Below, piece after piece: positions 1 through 11,900 of a stretch of 64,000 bases of DNA. A program made the translations under genes and the position numbers. The DNA comes from Strix aluco (taxonomy: Eukaryota; Chordata; Aves; Strigiformes; Strigidae). Within the stretch, counting starts at the first letter, position 1. Every line of letters starts with the position of its first letter. Under the pieces are notes generated by a model, which did not search any database, was not told the DNA's origin, and worked only from the letters and a program-made list of their open reading frames with translations. Where the stretch lies: positions 2,852,001 to 2,916,000 of the forward strand of contig NC_133955.1 of assembly GCF_031877795.1 (NCBI RefSeq). The letters run 5' to 3'.

Positions 1-597
1 ACCTCCAGAAAACTGGGGAAGTCATACATAAAACACCCAGCAGCCGACCACAAATGCCAGCAGGGCTGAGGTTGAGGCAGCTTAGTGCCCTGCCTGCCAC
101 GTCACGTCTCCCCGGCTCCCAGCAGCATTTCCAGCCTCCGTGTCACTGTGATATTCGCAGCGCACTGAGTCAAGCAGCCAGGGCAGGCGGCAGGTGGGCT
201 GGGATGTAGGCAAGCTTTCCATTTTGTGTGTCGCACGCAAGCAGACACTTACTTCACCCCAAAGCAATGACTGCAGGCAGGGGCTCCCAGGGCCAAGCTA
301 GGACATGGGCTCGACCCCTGTCCCAAAGCCCCCTGGGGTAGTGCCTGTTGCGGTGCCACCCTGCAGCAGGAGTTTTAAGCAAGTATTGCTTTAAAATGTC
401 CTTGTCTGGTCTAGAAAACACAACCAGGCAATAGACACCATCAGCAGTGTCTCTGAGGTCCTGTCGGGCGTCCCTTGCCAGGCACAGAAGTAGGGTTCAT
501 GCAGCCCAGCCTCACGCTCCAGAGTTATCCCTGTTGCATGGTTGCACATCAGCTCACTCCACCAGCGCTCAGTATCACCACAGTTGGATTCGTCAAA
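1..597. other. Intergenic, nothing recognised
   Basis: No coding or repeat signal that I can name. Confidence 0.6.
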
Positions 598-811
598 TCA
601 TTGATAACCCTTTCTTCACCAAAACGGTTGTCAAGCATTGGAACAGGCTGCCCAGGGAAGTGGTTGAGCCACCATGCTTGGTGGTATTTAAAAGACATGT
701 AGATGCGACGTTTAGGGACATGGTTTAGTGGTGGACTTGGCTGTGTGAGGTTAACGGTTGGCCTTGATGATCTTAAAGGTCTTTTCCAACCTAAATGAAT
801 CTCTGATTCTA
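598..811 (+). mobile_element. CR1 LINE 3' fragment
   Basis: Encodes remains of the CR1 ORF2 C-terminus ([25 protein letters not shown]) followed by the 3' UTR ('gtggtggacttggctgtgtg', 'cttaaaggtcttttccaacc') and a tgattctac tail. 5' limit approximate. Confidence 0.93.
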
Positions 812-3800
812 CCATCAGTCGGGACAAACAAGAGGTTCACCCACCACCAGGTCCCCCCGGCATCAGCTCACAGAGCAGCACAGTGAGTGCCTAAACCTGC
901 AACCTGTCTGTGAGGATCAGGAGCTGCTGGATGTGGGCAGGACTCATCGGTGCAGACACCCAGAACTGATGGCCTCTTTGGGGTGTTATTTTGGGGTTAT
1001 GATGGGATAATTCTCCTCTGAGCTGGAAGAGAGAGAAAGAGAAATCTATGCAGGGATACCCTGATTTTGCCCAGTGCCTCACTGGGAGCTGAGCCAGGGA
1101 GCTCAGTGCCAGCTCCGTGTCCCCTCCAGTCTGGGGACAGCACTGCAGGGGGAAAACCATCATGGAGCAGTATCACCCACTGCCCCCAGGCAAAGCACTA
1201 TTCATGGGGCCTTTGCACATCGCAGCGAAGGCGTGAGGTGGGCAGCACCCTCTGAATCAGCAGCCGCGCAGGGCAGGAGTGGTGACCTCCAGCAGCTGCA
1301 CCTGGGGCCGGCTGGGACAGGACCCAGTGGGCCGGCAGAAGCCTTCACACACCTTGGCACTGCATCAGTCACCTCCCGTTTCTCCAGCGCCCCAAAGCAA
1401 TGCCAAACCCGGGGCATTGCTCTGACTTTGGTGGGGTTTTTTCCCAATCCTGCCTTACCTCTGGGGCTGCCAGCAGGAGCTTACCTAGGATGGGCAGGCA
1501 GAGAGCCTGCAGGGGCTGAGCCCGTGCCAGCCCTGTTGTGCTCAGCCTGCCAGGGGTCACCTCTACCAAGGGTTGGGGACAGCAGCTGGGGATGCCAATA
1601 AGGCTCTGTCATCACCTGCCCTGCCTGGTCCCACTCTGGGGCAGGGAAAGGCTGCAAACAGCAGCTTGAGTTTCCCCTTCTGCATTCTGAGCCCAGAAAA
1701 GCTCAGAAAGACCAAAAATGTTGCAAGCCACCTTTGCTATTTTATTCAGGACATTTACACATGGGGGTGGCAGCCGCACACCTGACTGCTTCTGTCACTG
1801 AGCTGTGGCAACCCTTGGGCCAGCAAGTGGGGATCTGGGGGGCTCTGCAAGAGAAGGGGAAGGAAGTAGCTCAGCCCTGGGCTCCACCAACACCGAGAGC
1901 AAATTTATTTACCATTTAGTATCAATAGAGAGCTCAGGTGTTTGCTCTTCACTACACAGGGGCAAACACTACTACCCAGGGCCCCACCTTACTGCCATGC
2001 CTACAGCCCCAGGCAGCACCCACTGTCCCAGTTGGCCCAGTAACCACTGGTGCCCAGGAAGGTGTCTGGCCCCGATGTAAAGACTTCAAGGCACCGAAAC
2101 CCCTGCCAGGGTGCACCGTGCCATTGTCTGGTTACGCCACAAGCACACGCTTCTGGTCTCACTTGACTTTCAGCATCCCCTTGGGTCCCCTTACCTGGAT
2201 CAAGGTCTAAGGCCACCTTAGCTGTCCTCAAGGCCACTGCTCCTCTCCAGCCTCCAGTCCTTCCTGCAGGATCAGCACCAGGGACTTGTGTCTCCACTTC
2301 CCCTCCCAGCTCCTCCCTAATTTTCTCACACCTGCTTTGCCTTAAACGCTTGCACCCCACCTGCCTCCTTTCCCTCTGCTCCCCCCATCCCCTGCTCCCA
2401 TCTGCACCCTCCAACCTCCTCCCCACCTCATGCAGCATCCTTGCAGGACGCTGCAGCCAGAGCAGCCCACAGCTTGTCTGGCTGAAAGCATCTCAGCAGA
2501 TGGGGACCAGCATGATGTCCTGTCTCAGCCCTGGTGGCACTGGGACCAGCTGCGTTTCGGATGGGGCAGTTGGTATCCTAAGGAGGTCCCCAAGGCCGGC
2601 GTGGTGGTGGCTGGCACCCCAAGGGCTGCCTGTACCCTGCCATGTCCAAGGTGCTTGCAGAGGGCTGTGACTTCCCAGGATGCTCTGAAGCAAATGAGAT
2701 CTGCTCCCTGAATGGGGCAGCACATCCCAGACCCACCCCATGTCCCTCTCTAACCCAGGCACCTTTGTTTGGGAGCCTCCCTGCTGTGCCCCGCTCCCTG
2801 GAGAGTTTGCAGCACTGGAGGGGCTATGAGAGGGGTTGGACCATCCCCAAATCTCATTGACTCCCTCCAGGCCCCACTAAACTGGGAAGACAAACCAGTT
2901 TGGTGTTGTCAAACCGTCCCCAGCTGCACCCTTTCCTGCTGCCACCAGGGAGCATCATGGGGACATTTAATCAGGCTGTCCTCACCCTGGGCCCATCTGA
3001 AACCCTCCAGAGATTGCGCCAGGCTTTGGGAAGATGCTGTTCCCTTTATGCCTGGTCCTTAGTGTCCCTGGTGTCCCCACAGCCAGATTTGACCCAGCCC
3101 TGCTTTGGATGCACGGGCTCGACCTGCTGCAGGGTGCCTGCTGCTATGGTTGGGGCACCCAGGTGCTTGTCCCTGCCCTGCCCCATGGCTGCTGTCCCCA
3201 TGCAGCACAGTGGGTCAGCCCTGTGCCTTCCCTGGAGGAAACATCACCCCAAAGCACCTCCAGAACAGCTGGACCAGCTTTCAGAGAGCAAATGGGATTT
3301 GATCTGTTGACCCAATAACCTGCAAGGGAACAGCCATAGAAGAGGATGCTCCATCCTCCTCCTCCTTGTCCATGTCCATGTCAACGCAGGAAGGACACTC
3401 ATATTTTTGCAGGGGAAGGCCACCACCTCCAGCCTGCCATGATCAAGGGCCAATGAGGGCCAGGGCTGAGGCTGGTGGTGGCTTTTGCCATGAGCGCATG
3501 TGATGGGCTCGTTCCCATCTCCTGGGGGTTAGGAAGTGGCAGAGATCCCAAGGGATCTGCGGACAAGGGCGAGAGATGGGAGGGTCCCATACCTCCCAAG
3601 TGCTGGCCCTTGGGAAGGAGGAGGAATTCCCCGGCAAACAGTGAGCTGGATGGAGGGCCCCACCGCCTGCTCCACAACGCAGCCAAAACGTGGAGAGAGT
3701 CCAAACTTCCCACAGGCTGGAAATGCCCTGGGATCCTACTGGGTGACAGTGACCAGAGGCATCATTCCTGCCCGGCACCTGTAAAGCCCTCAGGGATCCC

Positions 3801-6800
3801 ATGGGGTGCTAAAACACTGCAGGAACGCAAAGTGACATGCAGGGCTCTTGCCCAGCCCTGGGTGCCACTGAAGCTGAGAAGCTGATTTAATTTTACAACC
3901 TGCAAAGCCCTTGGGGAGGTGGACACAGCCAGGCTGGGCACCAGGGATGGTTATTTTCTGTCCCTGGCAATGTGACTTGCAAAGCAAAGTGTCGAGGCTC
4001 TCCATGAGTTCACATCTTCCTGCAAGCCAGGCCACAACTCACATCCCACCCCACCACCTGGATGAGGAAAAATGCCCTTGGTCCCTTTTTTCTGCTGCTC
4101 ATGACCATGGCCACCTCTTCCTTGTGGGGCGCAGGAGAAGCTGATGTCCTTCTGCACCCCAGCATGGCAACTAGGAGGGATGGGGGGAGGATGGAGGGAG
4201 CAGCCAGCAACTGGTTATCTGATCCCGTCAGCTCTGGTGTAAACTTAGCATGGCCTTTCGGAAAGTACTTGCTGTGGCAAAACATGCAGTAAATCACTGT
4301 TCTGAATGCCAAAAATATTTCGAGATTAGCAAATCTTACAGAGCTCCTTGGGTTCAAGCTCAGTTTAGGGTCATGGTTTGCAGCCCTGACAGTGTAACTG
4401 GGGGGCTCTTGCCACCCCAGTATCCCCCAGCCCCCAGAGATTGTACTGAGCTTCAAATGCTTCTTGTTCTTTGGAGGAGATAGAGCAAGGTCTGGGGTCA
4501 GCACTAGCTGTGGGACCCCCACACTCACATGGGTGCCCACGCCATGCTCCCAAGGAGCAGGACCAACCCTCTGATTTCTCTGCTGTCTCCTTCCCAGCCT
4601 GCTCAGCCCAGCTTGGAAAATCCCCAGTTTCCTCCTTTTTTTTAATCAAGTAGCAAAACCAGCTCCCCACCAGTTGCCCCAGCACTCTCCAGCATCATCC
4701 TGTGCTCCCTGGGACAAGCCACCATGACCCCCAGCACCATCACTCCAGCCCCGAGTCCCCAGTGGCCCCAACACCCCTGGCACTGGCAGTTCAGTTCACT
4801 GAACCACATTGCTTCAGGGTGGGGATGCCCAGGACTTTGCAAAAGCCACCCAGGAGGTTGGACCCAGGTGCCACCACCTGCCTCCAAACATGTCACAAGT
4901 TTTCCAAGCCCAGCTGAGGGCTAATTCTGCACCAGGGCCCTGCCTGTGGGACAAAGAGGAGGGAGAAGCCCTTTGAATTGAGCAGGAAAAGGGGCAGCAA
5001 GTACCTGGGAGCCAAGGCCAGGTGCATCCCAATGGAAAATCAGCCATAGGCTTTGCACGCTGCAGGAGATTAACCCCTGAAACACACTCCCAAGGCCAAA
5101 ATGGCCCAGAGCTGGTATTTTAACCCAGAACAAGTCACTGGTTCAGTATGGGAGGCACTGGGGAAGATCCCGTGCTACACCTGAGGCCGGGCTCTGCACT
5201 CAACCCTTTCCATCTATGGATGACAGCTTACAAACAGCGATGCCAGCCCAGCTGGGAGCCTGTAAACTGAGACATCTTGGTACCTCCTGACCATTAAACA
5301 GCCTCAGAAAGGAGCGGTTTCCCTGCACGATATGTGCAAGGGGTCTGCAGCCCAGCACCAATCCTGCCTGCCCACCCAGCGCTGCCCAAGCCCATCTGCC
5401 GAACACCACTGCCAAAAAATCCTAAAGGTGGGTTGAAAATCTTGGGATTAAAACCATTAGGCGGAAGGAAAAGTGACCAGATTAGCTTTGTTCTGTAATC
5501 TGTAGGAGTTTTGCAGCCCCCTCTGCAACCACCATGCAAGAAATGGTCCCTAAAGCTTTTTTCATGCAAAAATGTGCAAGCTTTGAGGTCTGTGACTTGG
5601 ATTTGGGCTCTCTGCATGCCAGCAATAGGAGCAGGGAGGGCTTTGGGGGACAGGGGATACACCTTGCTAAGAAGCCATGATTTTGGTGTCTTGTGAGGGT
5701 TGACATCACTTCTCCTTGCTCAGTTTGGAACCGCTTTCCTCCTGGTCATGGGCTAGAGTGTCCCAGCTGGCTTTCAGCCCCCCCGTCCCATCAGGTTCCC
5801 CTGCACCCACAAGCATCAGGGGGAAGAGGAGCAGTCAGAGGATGTTACATGGCACCCTGTTTTGGGGAGCTGGGAGTGATCACCAAGCACCAAACAGGGC
5901 AGTGAGCAAAGCATCAGTGGCAGGAATGGTGCAAACACAAGTGAGCTGAACCTGCACGTCCTCAGCCCAAGCGCAAACCCCCCCAGAGAGGGATAACCAG
6001 AGAGAAAAGTCTCTCGGGAGGAAGGTCCCCTCTCCCACAAGGTCTCCCAGAGATGTTTCTTTGCTCTAATGCTGCCATCCAGTGGGAGAAACTCCCTGAC
6101 ATGGGAAAGGCTGGAAACGAGGGCCTTGGGGTCCCCAGCCCTGGCAGGGGGAGCACCCACCACCACCACCACCAGCCTTGGGCTGCCCTCGGGGACCCCC
6201 CTGCCAGGGACACTGCAGGCAAACCAGAGCCCCCATCGCCAAGCCCCAACCCCAGCCTGGCTGCGATGGGCAAAATAAAAACTGTTCCCACGCCGCACAC
6301 TCGAGCTCCTCCAGCATCCTAACGCCCTCCCAAAACCCAGCGAGGGGATGCACCTGGATGAGGCAAGGGGCAGCAAGCTGAGCCTTCCTCAAGAGGAGGA
6401 GGAGGCTGAGGAGCTGCAGTGCAAGCAGGGTCCCAGCAGTGAGGACACCCCAGTCCCAGTGCGATGCGGCCCCACGGGATGCTTCCAATAGTGTCCCCAG
6501 CCGCGGGATATTTGCAGTCTGAACACACCACTCCTGCCGAAAGCCAAATTCCAGCGTGTATTCATCAGCACTGGGGCTGCAAGGAGGGGAAAAACCAAAC
6601 AAAACTCCCCAGGATTTGCTCAGGGAAGCAAAACAACTTTGGCAGCGGCGACAGAGCAGAGCGACGGCAAGTGTTGCATCCGCGGTGGCCAGCAGCCCCG
6701 AGGATCCCACAATGTGCCCGTTTGTTGTCCCGGTGGGCGGCTGGCTTCCCGCAGAAAGGAGCTTTCAGTAGGAATATTCAAAAGTTCAACCTCTTTCAGC

Positions 6801-8329
6801 AGCGCAAGGTTTGCTGGATTGTGTGACGGGCACAAAGGGACAGTGTTTCCTCGGGAGCGGAGAGGTTTTTTTCTTTTCTTGCCCGCACAGAAGCCATCTG
6901 AGTGGAGGCAAGGCGTTATCGAGGCAGGATCACAGCAGAGTCTTGCCTTAAAGGGAGAAAGCAGGAAAGATTTGTGTATATGGGAAAAAAATCAAAGAAT
7001 TTGGGGATTTCTTTTGGCTGAAGGCAGAAGCTGTTTTCCCAAGGTTGCTCCGGTTTCCAGGAAGGCAGGGATTTTCCTCCAAATCAAGGGGGAAAACCCC
7101 TAATTTATTTTCCTTTTGTGCCAAGAGGAAATTTCTCCTGGGAACAAGCCCTGTGTGCAAACAAACACGCTGCCCTCTCCTCCAGGAAACAGAAGTGCTC
7201 TTCCACCCACTCACAATCAGCCAGAAACAATCTCCAGGACCAGTAATTCCCTGATAACCCCAACGAGTCAGCAGCATCCCGGCCGGGTCAGAGGCACACA
7301 CCTCATCGGGGATGTGTTTCGAAAGCATCCACCACCTCTGCAAGCTGGCAAAGGCCGTTTCTCCCGGCTGCAAAACCCACCCTCGAGCCCCAGCCCATGC
7401 TCGGGGAAGGGAAGGGGATGGGAGGTGTTGCAAAATATGGAAGGAGGATATTTGGTGTAGGAAATCTGGTCTACATCTGCAAACAGCCATGCTCTGGCAT
7501 TAGGGCTGAGAACTGGGCACAGCTCATCACACCTGAAGTCCTCATAACCCATAGCTGTGTCCAAAGCTCCTTCTGTGTGTTTAATTGCTGCATAAGCACT
7601 GCCTTAAAATGGCAGAGGAAATACTGGGGGTGGACAGGCTAAGGATGGGAAAAAGGGATTTTTCTTTTTTTAAAGATATCACTGGTTTTAAAGAGACTTT
7701 CCTCGCTGGTGGGGCTGGAGACGTAAAACCACCCAGCAAAGCCGAGCAGCTCCAAGGCTGCGCGCGCTGACGAACTGCTCTCCCTTCCTGTAACGAAGAC
7801 GGATGGCAGCGGGCCTCGAGACCAAGAGTTGGCCGAGGTGCCTCTGAGTTAGTCTGAGAGGGGGATAAATCTCTGCCCGATGGAGAAACGCCAGCTGGGG
7901 GAAAGCACAACCCGGCCGGCGCTTCCAAGCGGAGCCAGGACAAGCTCACGACGGATGGTTGTGGAAATGAAAACATGGTGTCACTGTCAGGGCGGCTCAG
8001 CTGACTCCCCATCACGAGTGGGAGACCCCAAAACCTCCGTACACTGGAGGGGACAGTTCAGCATCACCCCCCCGCCCCACAGCAGGCTCCATCCCTGGCA
8101 CCAGCGGGTTCCCGCGGAGAAAAGGGTTTGGGGGAGGCAGGGAGGCCAGAGCAGGGTGCTGGAGGTTTGGGGCAGGGCGCTTTGTTCCCTGTGGTGTAGG
8201 GCAAAGCCACCCCTTGTCCCCGGGGTCCCTGCCCTGATTCCCATGGGCCCTGTGCCCAGCCGTGCCCTGTGCCCCTACCCGCGCTGTGCCCGGCTCCCCA
8301 CCAGGATGCCCAGCCCCGTGTGCAGGGTG
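812..8329. other. GC-rich intergenic region upstream of DENND2D
   Basis: Contains several open frames of 100-215 codons on both strands, but they overlap each other, have repetitive Pro/Ser/Gly-rich translations and resemble no family I know. A short CAC microsatellite sits at 6158-6175. The chitinase-family genes that flank DENND2D in mammals are not visible here. Confidence 0.6.
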
Positions 8330-8348
8330 CTCAGCTCCCCCAGCGCCC

Positions 8349-8565
8349 GGTACCCCCGGGACCCCCGTATCCAGGTACCCCCAGGATCCCCCGTGCCCGG
8401 TGCCCCAGGGACCCCCCGTATCCAGGTCCTTCCCGGATCCCCGTGCCCGGTACCCCCAGGACCCCCGTATCCAGGTACCCCCAGGATCCCCCGTGCCCGG
8501 TGCCCCCGGGACCCCCGTATCCAGGTCCTTCCCGGATCCCCGTGCCCGGTTTTCCCGGATCCCCA
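8349..8565. repeat. GC-rich minisatellite, 50-bp unit in a 100-bp higher-order repeat
   Basis: Units begin with ccaggt at 8371, 8422, 8471 and 8521 (spacings 51, 49, 50). Units 1 and 3 share a tacccccaggat variant and units 2 and 4 share a ccttcccggat variant, so a two-unit block of about 100 bp was duplicated. A half unit follows near 8550. In the forward frames it reads as Pro/Gly/Arg-rich peptide, but nothing supports translation. Confidence 0.85.
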
Positions 8566-8943
8566 GTGCCCGGTTCCTCCCGGCATCCTCATACCCAGGG
8601 GTGCTCCCGACTCCCCTATTCCCGGTGTCCCGGGACCGCCGTGCCCGAGTGCTCTCGGTGCCCGGCGCTCCCGGCTCTTCTGCAGCCCGGTGCTCCCGGT
8701 TCCCCCCTTCCCGATGCTCCCGGGACCCCCACACCCGGTTCTCCCCTGGAGCCGCTCCGGGGGGGGCTCCCCGTGCCCCGGCCGGTTCCAGGTGCGGCCC
8801 GGCCCCCGCCCCGGGCCGCTCCTCCTCTCCTCTCCTCTCCGCCCCGTCCCGTCCCTCCTCCCCCGGGAAAGCCGAAGCGGGGCGGGCGGAAGCCGAACCC
8901 TCCCCGCCGGGCTGCGCCGCACCGGGGCCGCGCCGGGGCCACC

Positions 8944-8998
8944 ATGGCTTCCATCGGCAACTTCTTCCGACGGAGCCTGCGGCGCTCCGGCCGCAGAG
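8944..8998 (+). CDS. DENND2D: DENND2D coding exon 1
   Basis: Encodes residues 1-18 plus one base of codon 19. Donor agag|gtgagg. The reading frame stays open upstream but contains no further ATG, so this ATG decides the start. It is the only coding exon inside the CpG island. Confidence 0.85.
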
Positions 8999-11900
8999 GT
9001 GAGGGGCGGGAGGGGACACCGGGGGGGTGGGGGGGACACAGCCCCGCGCCGGGCTCCGGGGGAGGTGCCGGTGCCGGTGTTGGTACCGGTACCGCTGCCG
9101 GGACCGGAGCCGGTGCCAGCCCTGGGGCCGCGGCTGCCGGCGGAGCGGGGACTTTCCCGGGCAGCGCAGCGCGGCCGCGCCGGGTGGGACCCGGGGACCG
9201 GCACCGGCACCGGCTCGGTGTCCTCCAGCCCTGCCCCGGGGCGCTCCCCCTGCGGAGCCCAGCCCCCGGGGCTGAGCGCATCTCCCGGGGCTTGCTCCAT
9301 CCTCAGGGGCTTACCCCCGCCCCCGGGAGCGCACCCCCATCCCGTGGGGGTTCAGCCCATCCCGGGAGCTGCACCCCATCCCCGGGAGCATACCCCGTCC
9401 TAAATGAGCCTACCCCATGCCCCGGGGGTTCACCCCATCCCGGGGGCAGCCCCACAAGCTCCCTCTTACCACATCCCCAAAGGCTTTCCCAGCCGGCCGG
9501 GCGGCCGGAGCGTGGCATCGAGGGCATCCGCGGGGGACGGTGCCCCCGGGGCAGGTCAGTGTTGCGGAGCCTTTAGAGGAACGGTGCAGAAATGGGTCCT
9601 TTGGGATTTGTGAGCTTTTCCAAGACACAGGATGGATCGTTGGGGTTTTCTGGCCTGCCATATCTCAAGCCACAGCAGAACAAGTTGGGGCAACCTGTGG
9701 ATTTAGGGGATCACTGCAACCCACCCCCACCCCCCCCACCCCCGGGTCTGTTTTGTGCTGCCTGGCTCTTGTTCCGGGTGCGATATATGATTTTCTGAGC
9801 TCGGCAGAAAAGGTGAAATAAAACAAAAGCCATTTCCTCTCTGCTGGGGCAGGTGGGTGGCTGCACGGGGCGGGAGGCAGAGCTCCCCCACAAACCATCC
9901 TGCCGGGATGGGAGATTTTGACACGCTGCAGCCCAGGAGTTTTCCAGGAGGGGAGAAACAGGTCGTGCTGCATCACGACGCAGGTCTGAGCGCAGCCCTT
10001 GGCTGATAAGTAAACCCCACTCTGGATGGGGAAGCTGGTTGTGCAGCAAAACGTCTTTTTCTTTTAACACCAGCAGCCTCGGTGCCGTTTCCGTGTGGGC
10101 TGGGGCACACGCTGGCAGCCTTTGCCCTCTCGGTGCCCAGCGGAGGGAGGGGTGAAAATCCACAACACCAGCAGCCGCTTTCCATCCAGGAGCTGCCTGA
10201 GCCCCCCTGGCCGCCTGGCTCATTCCCCTCCTCGCAGGGGATGCTCCTGCTGCTGGGGGGGGGCTGGGGGTAGTCCAAGAAATGGGATGTAGTCTCAGGG
10301 AATTGCTTTGCTTGGGAGCCGTGGTTTAGGGAAAACCCTCAAGTACCTCATTTGCAATCAGCAGTTCCCAGGACTGAGGACATCTGGCAGGGAGAGGTTG
10401 GGATTCATCTTGGAGCCTTTGAAGGTGCTCAAACAAGATCTGTGCTGTTTGTTTGCTGTTTTTTTCCCCTAAGGGAATAAACTTAACTGCTATAAAAGCA
10501 TCCCCCAGTCTTCCCCACTTGGACTACGGGAGAGTTGTTGGCCAAAGCTCTTGTGATGGTGGCTTGTGTCCCTGGGACACTCGAGGACTGCAAATCCTGA
10601 CAATTTTGGGGAGTGCTGGGGCCTCTGGTGCCACATTAAACCCATCCAACGCTGCACGATGGTGCATGGCCCTGTACGTCCCCAGAGCTCATCTTCCAGC
10701 CCAGGGATGGGCTATCACAGTCTCGGAGGGATTTGGGCTCTGCCAGCGAGGGCTTTGCAGGCAGACCCGGCGCTGCCGGGTGACACCACGCTTTCGGCAG
10801 GGCTCGCCGTGCCGGGTCACGCTTTGGGCAGGCGCGTGGGTCAGTTTGCGGGAGGCAGCCCCGCAGCCCACCGTGACCAGCCTCCGTGGAGCAGCGGGTT
10901 TTACTCAGCTGTTAGAAAACCCCATGGACAAGAGGCAAATCCAGCCCTTGCTTGAGAGCACGTCTTGTATTCTCTGAAATGCAGGACGGGCCTGGATAGG
11001 CAGGATTTAACTGGACTTGCACCTTAGCCTGACAATCTGTGATGGGGAAACAACCATCACCAGCATCCAGCGAGGACGGGGGATGCCAGCAGCCCTTCCC
11101 GCTGCACAGCCTGGTCCTCTGGGATCCCCTCAGCAACAACCTCCCGCCCCAGCCCCGTAGGTTAGTTTGGACCACTGAAGCCGTTGCTGGAGCATCCCAA
11201 GGAGGAGCAGGAGAAGCAAAGACCATCCTGTTGACTGTTTTTCCCTGGCCCGGAGCACCTTGCTGGGCTGCCACACAGGTGATCCCCACTGAGGACAAAC
11301 CAGATGTGTTTGCAGCCAGGTCTCATCCTCGGGATACTCCTGGGCTTCCCCCTGCTGTGAAGGAACCTCTTTGGGATGAATTTCACCTTGCCAAGAGGAA
11401 GGACTTCGCATGCGGAGGTGGAGCAGCCTCAGGGTGTATGTGGGGGTGGCTTCATGCATCTCCCCACCCCGAGCTGGGAAGGGCATTTCTGGTCCCTGGG
11501 AAGGGACATCCCATGATGGGACTGTGAGTGTCACCTTCTCAGATGAGCTTTCTGCTCCTGTCAGCTCCCGATGACCTGGAGTGAAGGCTGGAAAGGTGTT
11601 TCCACACTAAAGAAGGCGGCTTCAGAGCTGGAGGGTTACATGGGATGGGGTGTCCACCAGCCCTGGTTTCGAAGGAGGATGTCGTGCACAGGGGAGAAGC
11701 AGCCAGCCACAGCCACGCGCTGCCCTGCCGAGCTGCGGCACAACCAAAAGAGCCCAGGGCCAAACTCCAGGATGTCGGAACAAATTGCAAGAGTCAGTTA
11801 TTTCATCCAGCCACACTTTTATTTTCCTGCCTGTTATTCCTAGGAGCTCCCCACCATAATCAGAGCCAAGACCAAGCCCAGGACAGTTTCGGTGCCAAGA

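Larger units (their letters stand above)
8330..9560 (+). promoter_or_regulatory. DENND2D: CpG island / probable DENND2D promoter
   Basis: This stretch is very GC-rich and dense in CpG, unlike the flanks, and surrounds the DENND2D start codon. Just upstream (about 8800-8930) are CT-rich runs and GC-box-like gggcggg motifs, with no obvious TATA box near the ATG. The transcription start is not visible from sequence; I infer it lies within a few hundred bases 5' of 8944. Confidence 0.6.

Noticed and set aside
447-728. Open frame with a protein-like segment [13 protein letters not shown]
   Set aside because: This is the decayed end of CR1 ORF2, not a host gene. The same applies to frames at 25270-25563, 38807-39019 and 53857-54126.
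1074-6710. Open frames of 100-215 codons in the upstream GC-rich region (for example 1074-1601 +, 2001-2438 -, 6066-6710 -)
   Set aside because: No recognisable domain, no splice-consistent neighbours and many overlapping alternatives, as expected from composition.
8269-8943. Possible N-terminal extension of DENND2D: the frame of exon 1 is open for about 225 codons upstream through the minisatellite
   Set aside because: There is no ATG in that frame before 8944, stops are rare by chance in such GC-rich DNA, the translation is repeat-derived Pro/Gly/Arg, and 8944 has a strong start context.
7880-9403. Long open frames of 340-507 codons on both strands around the CpG island
   Set aside because: They are mutually overlapping, low-complexity and driven by GC content and tandem repeats; several overlap the real exon 1 in other frames.
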